In this document: piece by piece, positions 46,985 to 54,520 of the stretch | Layout of the letters: each line of letters opens with the position of its first letter | How positions within the stretch are numbered: position 1 is the first letter of the stretch | Origin: Thermoanaerobaculia bacterium | GTDB taxonomy: Bacteria; Acidobacteriota; Thermoanaerobaculia; Thermoanaerobaculales; Sulfomarinibacteraceae | Direction of reading: 5' to 3' | Assembly: GCA_027061805.1 (NCBI GenBank) | Contig: JAMOWA010000064.1 | Span: forward strand, 1 to 64,000 | DNA length: 64,000 nucleotides | Translations under genes and position numbers: made by a program | Notes under the pieces: model-generated | Seen by the model: only the letters and a program-made list of their open reading frames with translations | What the model was told of the DNA's origin: nothing | Database searches by the model: none

Positions 46985-48793
46985 TCAGGAGATTCCCAGC
47001 TTCCGCATCTTCTTGTAGAGCCCGGCCCTGCTGAGACCCAGCCGTTCTGCGGCACGGGTCTGGTTGCCGCCACAGGCCTCGAGAGCCCTGCGGATCAGCT
47101 CCCGCTCCACGGCCCCGCGTGCCTCCGCGAGGGACAGGTTGGCGAGAGCCTCGATATCGAACCGCTCCCTTGCCATCGCCCCTCCCGTGAGCTCCGGTGA
47201 GAGATGGTCCACGTCGATGATCGCTCCCGGCGTGACCGCCGCAACTGCCCGGACGAGCTCGCTCCTGAGCTCGCGGACGTTGCCCGGCCACTCGTAGTCC
47301 ATGAGCACCTGGAGAGCCCGGACCGAGACACCGTTGATGTGCCGCTCCATCCGCCGCGCCGCACGGTCCAGGAACTCGTTGACCAGGACCGGGATGTCCT
47401 GGCGCCGCTCCCTCAGGGGAGGGACGTGGATGTGAAAGACATGGAGCCGGTAGAAAAGATCGGCCCGGAAGAGCCCCCGCTTCACGTCCTCGCGGATGCT
47501 CCGGTTGGTGGCGGAGATCACCCGGACGTCGCAGTGCACGGGCACGTCCTCACCCACCCTGTAGAGCTCACCCTCTTCCAGGACCCGGAGAAGCTTGGCC
47601 TGAAGCGGCGGGGGCAGATCCCCGATCTCGTCGAGGAAGAGGGTCCCTCCCTCGGCGGACTGGAACCTTCCCGGACGCGGGTCCACACCGGTGGCGGCGC
47701 CGGAGGCCACCCCGAACAGCTCGGCCTCCATGAGGTCGGGGGGGATGGCCGCACAGTTCACTGCCACGAAAGGACCGGAGCTCCGGGGTGAGAGGGCGTG
47801 GATGGCCCTGGCGAACAGCTCCTTGCCCGTGCCGCTCTCTCCGGTGATCATCACCGGCTCCTCCAGCCGGGCATACTCCGCCGCGACCTTCTTGCACTCC
47901 TGGATGGCGGCCGAGACACCCAGGATCTCCTCCATGGCATTCCCGGGCTCCGTGAGCACCACCGCCCCGCCAGAGGGGTGGGGAAGACCCATGGAATCGG
48001 CGGAGAGGACCACGCCCACCGCGGCCAGGATGGCCCTGAGATCGGCCACCGCCGGGGCACGCTCACCCGCCATCACGACGAGCTCGCACCCCTCTCCCAC
48101 CCCACCCGCCAGGTACACCCTCTCCCCGAGCGTCACCTGGCGGACCTTCCGGTCCCGGGCTCCGCCCTCTCCACCGGCCCCGTCAAGGATGCCAGACAGG
48201 ATGCCGGGATCGGTGAAGAGCCCTCCCGAATCCCCGGCGCTCGCCACGAGCGCGGCGTCGCCCCCGGGCTCGCGGTAGACCAGGAAGGCTCCCAGGAACC
48301 CGAAACGTCCCACCACCCGCATCAGCAGCTCACCGGCACCACCCTCCCGGATCGAGGCGGCCAGGTCCTCCAGGAGACCCACCATGTCCTCGACACCCGG
48401 CTCCTTGAGGTACTGGTGGGTCTCCCTGCTGTCCCGGTCCCGGCCCTCGACCCGGCTCGTGGGCTGGATCTCGGGGGCCACCGCGAACGTTCCCGAGGAG
48501 ACCTCGACCACGGTGAGCAGGGCGGACGACAGCCGGACCTCGTCACCGCACCGGAACTCGCAGGAGCTGATGCGGGTCCCGTTGACAAAGGTTCCGTTCT
48601 TGCTGTCCAGGTCCGTGATGTGGAACGAGTGCTCTCCCACGGAGATCACGGCATGGTTCCGCGAGACATCTTTCTGCGGGATGACGATGTCTGCGGAGCC
48701 CCTGGAGCCCAGGCGATAGCTCATGCCACGCCGGAGCTCGAACCGCTGCTCTCCCAGGTCGGGATGGATGTACAACAGGATGTACCTGGCCAC
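46985..48793 (-). CDS. Sigma54-dependent transcriptional activator with N-terminal FHA domain and C-terminal Fis-type HTH
   Basis: FHA: YRLGSRGSADIVIPQKDVSRNHAVI...LDSKNGTFVNG; AAA: ITGESGTGKELFARAIH, FLDEIGDLPPPLQAKLLRVLEEGE; HTH CGGNQTRAAERLGLSRAGLYKKMRKLGI. Confidence 0.95.
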   Translation of the reverse strand: MARYILLYIHPDLGEQRFELRRGMSYRLGSRGSADIVIPQKDVSRNHAVISVGEHSFHITDLDSKNGTFVNGTRISSCEFRCGDEVRLSSALLTVVEVSSGTFAVAPEIQPTSRVEGRDRDSRETHQYLKEPGVEDMVGLLEDLAASIREGGAGELLMRVVGRFGFLGAFLVYREPGGDAALVASAGDSGGLFTDPGILSGILDGAGGEGGARDRKVRQVTLGERVYLAGGVGEGCELVVMAGERAPAVADLRAILAAVGVVLSADSMGLPHPSGGAVVLTEPGNAMEEILGVSAAIQECKKVAAEYARLEEPVMITGESGTGKELFARAIHALSPRSSGPFVAVNCAAIPPDLMEAELFGVASGAATGVDPRPGRFQSAEGGTLFLDEIGDLPPPLQAKLLRVLEEGELYRVGEDVPVHCDVRVISATNRSIREDVKRGLFRADLFYRLHVFHIHVPPLRERRQDIPVLVNEFLDRAARRMERHINGVSVRALQVLMDYEWPGNVRELRSELVRAVAAVTPGAIIDVDHLSPELTGGAMARERFDIEALANLSLAEARGAVERELIRRALEACGGNQTRAAERLGLSRAGLYKKMRKLGIS

Positions 48794-48844
48794 TGTATCC
48801 TCCCCCTGACCGGTGTGCCATCCGCAAGCACGGCCCCGGTCTCC

Positions 48845-49525
48845 TCACACGACAGCACCTCCCAGCGTCACCATGTACCCCGAGAGCGACCCCGGCACGA
48901 ACCTGACGTTCAGCCGCTGGCCCGCATGGCGGACCTCCACCATGGCAGCATCGTCGCTCACCGTGTGGAAGCTCCGGCTCGCCCTGCGGAGGAGCCCGGA
49001 TCGCAGGAATCGCGAGACCTCGCCCAGGTGCTCCATGTGCTCCAGCAGCATCACCACGCGAAGCGGCCGGTCCAGGTTCGTGATCACCTCGAAGATGACC
49101 TCGTCGAACACGTCGGCCATCTCCTGGACCTCCAGTCCGGACATCTTCCAGAGGCCCAGCGGCTCCGTGGCCACCACCCGTGATCCTCTCCGGAGGGCGT
49201 CAGTCAGGATGCTCACCAGGCTCCGCCGCACATCGCCCGGCCGGCAGCTGGGGCTGAGGGAAAGATCGTGGACCACCGCCTGGTAGATCCACCGGGGACC
49301 CTCGTCCGGCGACCTCCACACCCGATACCGTCCCAGCGCCATGGGCAGCTCGGTGGCGGCGGTCTCCAGGGCCTCCTCCGAGTCGCGGACCTCCTCCAGG
49401 TCCAGCACGCTCGAGGGGCTCATCACGAGGTTCCGGTCCTCCTGAAGGATCAGGGCGTCCGGAACCAGCCGCGTCTCGAGGGCGTCCTTGAGGTCGAGAT
49501 CGAGGCGGAGCGTGGCGCGTTCCAC
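48845..49525 (-). CDS. Hypothetical protein (226 aa)
   Basis: ORF between the activator and AAA ATPase genes, same strand; TAGACT 6 nt before the GTG start. Confidence 0.7.
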   Translation of the reverse strand: MERATLRLDLDLKDALETRLVPDALILQEDRNLVMSPSSVLDLEEVRDSEEALETAATELPMALGRYRVWRSPDEGPRWIYQAVVHDLSLSPSCRPGDVRRSLVSILTDALRRGSRVVATEPLGLWKMSGLEVQEMADVFDEVIFEVITNLDRPLRVVMLLEHMEHLGEVSRFLRSGLLRRASRSFHTVSDDAAMVEVRHAGQRLNVRFVPGSLSGYMVTLGGAVV

Positions 49526-49567
49526 CGACCCAGTCTACAACGGTCCGGTGACGGGGGTGGCCCGGTG

Positions 49568-50734
49568 CTACCGTGCCGCGTCCAGGCCGAGCCGCCGCCG
49601 GACGAGATCCGCGCTGACCACCAGGCGGTACTGCCCCTCCCCGGTCTCCTCGAGCCCCTCGTACCGCCACGGGTCGAACTCCAGGCGGTTGATGATCTTC
49701 CCGAAGATCGTCCGCAGCGCCCTCGCCCCCGTCCGGGTGTGCTTCTCGGCCTTCTCCGCGATGAGCGAGGCGGCAAGGTCGTCGATCTCGAGGGAGATGT
49801 TGAGCACCTCGAAGTACCGGCGGGACCGCACGAACGGCGAGTCCACGGACCTGATCAGGATCTCCTTGAGAACCTCCACCGAGAGGTCCTGGAGCAACAC
49901 GATGTTGTCGAACCGGGCCAGGAACTGCGGGACCATCCCGTAGGTGAACAGGTCCTCGTCCCTGAGGAAGTCGCCCAGGGAGAACCGCTGCTCGATCCTG
50001 ACATCTCCGTCCGCAGTCCGGATGGCGTGGGACTTGAGCTTCTCGCCGCTCCCGGGCCTGGTCACCCGGAGGTACACCTGGTCGTAGAGCCCCTCGAAGG
50101 CACCACCGCAGATGAACATCATGCCCCTGGTGTCCACATCGAGCGTGATCTCGCGCTCCTCGCCGTCCACCACGGCGTGGGTCCGGTACGCGACCTTCTC
50201 CCCCTCCATGAGCGTCAGAAGCCCCTGCTGGAGCACCACCCCGATGGCGTTGGGTTTCCCGGCCACCACGGACGACATCTTGTCGACCTCGTCGATGCAG
50301 ACCGTGGCCCGCTCCATGGCGGCCTTCAGCTCCTCGGCCGTGGCCCGCGGACCGAGGATGGCCCGGGCCCGCTGCTCCGCCGCGGTGAGGAGGCGGTCGG
50401 GACGGAACTCCATGCGGTCCGAGTCCACCAGGAGGTTGGCGTTGATGATGGTCATGGCACGGAACGGTCGGTACTCGGGAACATCGTGGTAGAGCCGCTG
50501 GATGTTGTTCATGATGGTGGTCTTGCCGGTACCCGAGTTGCCGATGAGAAGCAGGTTGCCCGGCACCTTGCCGGTCACGTGCTTGAAGATCGCCACGGCC
50601 ACGAAGCGGAGCGCCGCGTCCTGTCCCAGGACACCCCGCCGGAGCTCCCCGAAGATCTCCTTCGGGGAGATCTCGGTCAGGGACCGGAGATCGCCATCGG
50701 TTCCGGAGTCCGGATCCACCGTGCTGTCCTTCAT
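49568..50734 (-). CDS. ClpX-like AAA+ ATPase lacking the N-terminal zinc-binding domain
   Basis: LLLIGNSGTGKTTIMNNI, ATVCIDEVDKM, IGVVLQQGLLTLMEGE, MVPQFLARFDNIVLL, GARALRTIFGKIINRLEFD. Confidence 0.85.
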   Translation of the reverse strand: MKDSTVDPDSGTDGDLRSLTEISPKEIFGELRRGVLGQDAALRFVAVAIFKHVTGKVPGNLLLIGNSGTGKTTIMNNIQRLYHDVPEYRPFRAMTIINANLLVDSDRMEFRPDRLLTAAEQRARAILGPRATAEELKAAMERATVCIDEVDKMSSVVAGKPNAIGVVLQQGLLTLMEGEKVAYRTHAVVDGEEREITLDVDTRGMMFICGGAFEGLYDQVYLRVTRPGSGEKLKSHAIRTADGDVRIEQRFSLGDFLRDEDLFTYGMVPQFLARFDNIVLLQDLSVEVLKEILIRSVDSPFVRSRRYFEVLNISLEIDDLAASLIAEKAEKHTRTGARALRTIFGKIINRLEFDPWRYEGLEETGEGQYRLVVSADLVRRRLGLDAAR

Positions 50735-50885
50735 GCTCGTTCCCCCATGCCCCGGACACCCCCGCTGGGTACCACGGTGACTCCATCGATGCTCACCGAT
50801 CGGCCGCACCCGGCCGGCCGGAGAGTGGTCCGACGGGAACCCCGCCCAGGTCTCCAGGCTCCAGGGGTCGATGGAGGCTCGAGCA

Positions 50886-52115
50886 TCAGCCGTTCTCCTT
50901 CCGGGGGACCGCCGTCGGGGCCGGGACGGGGGTTCCCACGGGCACCGGCGTTCCCGGAGCAGCCCTGAGGCGCACACCACCCGGCGGCGCCTGTACCGGG
51001 GTGTGCCTCACCGGCTCGATGGTCCTCCCGGGCCTCGCCCCGGACGGGAGCCGGCGTTCCACGATCATCCGGATCTCGACCTCCGGCGCCTTCGGTTCGT
51101 CGGTGCGCACCACGAGCTTCCCCCTGAGCGAGAGCGCAAGCTCCTTCGCGGCCGCCGTCCCGGTCACGCGGAGCGTGATGGTGTGCTGGGTGGCCTCCCT
51201 GTCGGGGTCGAACTCCACCTCCACGTCCCGGGGCAGGCTGTTCTCGATCCCCAGGATCCTGAAGGGCGTCCCCGTGGTGCTGGCGATCCGTACCATCCGG
51301 ACCGTGCCCGCGCCGCCCCTGGAGGGCAGGATCAGGTGGGCCTGCGGGGGGCTCACCTGGATCCGCGGCCGGACCCGGACCGACACCGGGATCTCGACGA
51401 CCGGCTCCTCGGGCACGTCGGTGGTGACCTCCACCACCGTCGCCCGCGAGGTCCCCCTGATGCGTTCCGCGGAGGTGATGACCAGCACCACATCCCCCCG
51501 GTCCACGGGGTACCCCGCGACCTGTCCCGGCGTGCCGACCTCCTCCCAGCGTGCCGTGAGCAGGCTCGGATCCCGCACCTTCAGTTTCTTCACCTGCAGG
51601 GGCTTCCCGTCCTTCCTGCGAAGCACGAGCCTCACCTCCGCCCTCTCACCCTCCACGACGCCGAGATAGGCCCTCCGCCGGGGGTACACCTTCACGGGCG
51701 CCTCCACGTCGGCCTGGAGCTTCAGGACGATGGTCCTGGCACCCGGGTCATCGGTCGTCACCCGGATGGTCTTGGAGATCTTCCCCTCCTGGGAGGCCCT
51801 GGTCCTGACCTTTGCAACGAGCTTTCCCGACCCACCTGCCGGGATCACCGAGTCGAACTCGGCGACCGTGCAGCCTCAGGAGGGTGCGGCGCGCAGGATC
51901 TTCACCTCCCTGTCGCCCGTGTTGCGGAACACGAAGGTTCCCTCCGCCACCTCGCCGGGCCTGATCTTCCCCACGTCGACCGTGGTGCTCTCGACCACGA
52001 GGATGGGTGCCGGCCTCTCCCTCTTCACCGGTCCGGCCGCAGCCGGGGGTGTCGGCACCGGAGTGGGTACCCCCACGGCCATACCTGCTGTCAGGACCAG
52101 GGATGTCAACATCAT
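50886..52115 (-). CDS. DUF1573-like secreted protein with in-frame TGA (candidate selenocysteine) at 51876-51878
   Basis: Track ORFs 51876..52241 and 50886..51848 are in the same frame, separated by TGA; joined reading VDVGKIRPGEVAEGTFVFRNTGDREVKILRAAPS-[TGA]-GCTVAEFDSVIPAGGSGKL matches the DUF1573 SCGCT pattern. Confidence 0.7.
51843..51867 (-). promoter_or_regulatory. SECIS-like hairpin 8 nt downstream of in-frame UGA
   Basis: GGUCGCCGAG-UUCGA-CUCGGUGAUC: 10 consecutive pairs including two G-U; lower CUGC/GCAG stem possible; UGA-to-loop distance 18 nt. Confidence 0.5.
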
Positions 52116-52259
52116 GATGCGCGTGCCTCCACTTCGATGTCTCTCGGATGCCCCGCCCCGGCCGTCGGCCCCGGAACGGTTCCGGCCGCCGATTGTAGCG
52201 CAACACTCCGATCGGGAGGATGCGCCTCCCCGGGTGGGCACGTCTTCCCGGACCCCGGG

Positions 52260-53372
52260 TCACCTCCGCGGCGCGGTCTCCAGCGCCTCGGCCACCTCCT
52301 CGTCCTCCAGGGCCCGGCGGAGCCTCAACGCCCTCGCCCGGTACCGGAGGGCCCGATCGGGCTCTCCGGCAGCCTCGGCCATGTCTCCCATGGCCTCCCA
52401 GACCTCCGGGATCGACGGGCCCTTCGAGCGTGCCCGCGAGAGGTATTTCCGGGCGTCCCGGTAATGGCCCCGGTCGGCCTCCAGGCGGGCGAGCGCCACC
52501 AGGGAGTAGGGGCTCGAGAACCCCCTGGCGGCCGCCAGCAACGCCAGGCGCGCCTCCTCGTGGCGTCCCTGCAGGGAGTAGAGGCGAGCGAGGTTCGTCA
52601 GTGCCGAGGCGTTCCCGGGGGAGGCCTCCAGTGCCTTCCGGTAGGCCTCGAACGCACCCTCCCGGTCTCCGAGGCGCCTCCGGACCACGCCCAGGTTCAC
52701 CCATGCCGAGGCCAGGCCGGGATCGAGACGGGTGGCCAGGATGAACTGGTTCAACGCCTCGGCATAGACCTCGTCCAGGAGCCACCTTGCACCGAGGTTG
52801 GTGTGGACCAGGGCGCTGGCGGTGACGTCGTCGGCGATCCGGTACCCGATGTACCGTGACTCAGCGTTCTCGTAGAAGTCGTAGATGTAGAGCTTCCCGC
52901 CATGGGGGTAGCCCGCAACCACGTGCCGGTTGATCACGACCAGGCCCTCCTCCCGGGAGGCCTCCAGGACGCGCTCCACCTCCACAAGCCGTACGGCGAA
53001 CCCCTGGGACCGGGCCAGGGCGACGAACAGGGACGTGAAGGAGAGGCAGTTCCCCTCCATCCTGCGGAAGGCCTCGCTCGCGGGGAGCGTCAGTTCTTCC
53101 ACGTAGCGGAAGGGGAACTCGTCATCGTCGAACAGACCGCGTTGCAGCTGGGCCAGCCGGCCCAGGACACCGGTGCCCCGGGTCATCGCCTCCCTGGCCC
53201 AGTCCTCCATCCGGGGTGTCACGGCGAAGGGGTAGATCACCTGCAGGGGGTCGAGGCCGCGCTCCCGCACCGCCGCATCCCAGGCCTCCTTCGTGTAACT
53301 GGGAGGACCGGAGGTGGAGGCGCACGCCGCCAGACCCAGCAGCGCCCCGACGGCGACGATCCGGAGCTTCAC
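52260..53372 (-). CDS. Transglutaminase-like / TPR lipoprotein
   Basis: Lipobox LAAC; GNCLSFTSLFVALARSQGF with RHVVAGY; repeated TPR units (ASAWVNLGVVRRRLGDREGAFEAYRKAL). Confidence 0.8.
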   Translation of the reverse strand: MKLRIVAVGALLGLAACASTSGPPSYTKEAWDAAVRERGLDPLQVIYPFAVTPRMEDWAREAMTRGTGVLGRLAQLQRGLFDDDEFPFRYVEELTLPASEAFRRMEGNCLSFTSLFVALARSQGFAVRLVEVERVLEASREEGLVVINRHVVAGYPHGGKLYIYDFYENAESRYIGYRIADDVTASALVHTNLGARWLLDEVYAEALNQFILATRLDPGLASAWVNLGVVRRRLGDREGAFEAYRKALEASPGNASALTNLARLYSLQGRHEEARLALLAAARGFSSPYSLVALARLEADRGHYRDARKYLSRARSKGPSIPEVWEAMGDMAEAAGEPDRALRYRARALRLRRALEDEEVAEALETAPRR

Positions 53373-53594
53373 ATCCGGTTGTTATGCCGGAATCGTTCGC
53401 AGGTTACGGCCTTGGCCCGGAATGCTCATGATGCTTCGACTGCGCGGTGCGATCCACCATTCCTGGCGGTGTTGTCTCGACCCGGTCGCCCGACGTGCTC
53501 AAACAAAGCACGCCTTCGCTCCCTCGCCGTGCGAGAACACCACCGGCAACGGCGTCTCGCACCGCTCGCTCCGAGCCCTCGTGAACACTCCGGG

Positions 53595-54371
53595 CTAGGT
53601 TTCCAGGGACGGGGGATTCTCGTGCAGCCAGCGAAGGTACCGCACGAGGATCTCCACCTCCACCGAGTCCAGGCGCTCACCGTAGGCCGGCATGGAGAGA
53701 AGGCTCCCCGGAACGCCCGGAACCGGCACCCTTCTCTGCCGGGAACCCTCGAGGATCACCTCCCGGAGCCGGCCATCCACCGTGAGGACCTTCCGGAAGC
53801 TCCCCCCGAGCCATCCGGGGATCCGTCCCTCCAGTGACCCGGGGTTGGGGACGCCCCCCGCCCCCAGGCGACCGTGGCACCCGAAACAGCCCATCTGGAC
53901 GGCGACGTCGTACCCGGAGGCGAGCTCGGGGTCCTCGGGAACGCCCACGAGGCCCTCGAGAACCCCGACGGCCAGCACCAGGGCCCTCCACTCCCCCACG
54001 TCGAGCCTGCCTCCCATGGGCGGCATGGCCCCGGGGAACTCCGGCGAGGCGGGGCGGCCGTTGAGGACCGCATCCCGGATCATCTCCACCGACACCGGGG
54101 CAGCCCCATCGGCACGCCACCTCCACGATCCCGAGATCCCGGTGTGGCAGGCAACGCACCCCTGCTCCCCGAGGAGCTCCATGCCCCGCGCCAGGGGGTT
54201 GGCCTCCTCCCGGGCCCACGACCACCGGTAGGTGGGGACACCCAGGACCGCCACAACGGCCACCACCCCCGCCAGGACCATGCCGATCCGCGAGGCGTTC
54301 CATCGCCTCGCCCGCTTCCCGCCCGACCGGCTCGAGCCCCTCGAACCTGATTTCCGCTGGCTGCGCGCCAT
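53595..54371 (-). CDS. Di-heme c-type cytochrome family protein
   Basis: Two CXXCH motifs: CVACH and CFGCH; N-terminal membrane anchor; distal Met candidates (AMPPMGG, LLSMPAYG). Confidence 0.85.
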   Translation of the reverse strand: MARSQRKSGSRGSSRSGGKRARRWNASRIGMVLAGVVAVVAVLGVPTYRWSWAREEANPLARGMELLGEQGCVACHTGISGSWRWRADGAAPVSVEMIRDAVLNGRPASPEFPGAMPPMGGRLDVGEWRALVLAVGVLEGLVGVPEDPELASGYDVAVQMGCFGCHGRLGAGGVPNPGSLEGRIPGWLGGSFRKVLTVDGRLREVILEGSRQRRVPVPGVPGSLLSMPAYGERLDSVEVEILVRYLRWLHENPPSLET

Positions 54372-54520
54372 GGTGCCTCCACGTTCCGGCGATCCCGTCC
54401 ACCCGCCGCCGGGCCATTCTACACGCCGCTCCCCTCCCCGGAGCGGGGCGCAGCGAACCCCGGAGGAGCCGGCCGGCGACCTCCGGGACGGCGCGACGGC
54501 AGGCGCTACAATGACCGGCC

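Noticed and set aside
51876-52241. Separate 121-aa gene ending at the TGA
   Set aside because: It is the N-terminal half of the same DUF1573-like domain, in the same frame as the downstream ORF; read as one gene with an in-frame TGA (a nonsense mutation remains possible).
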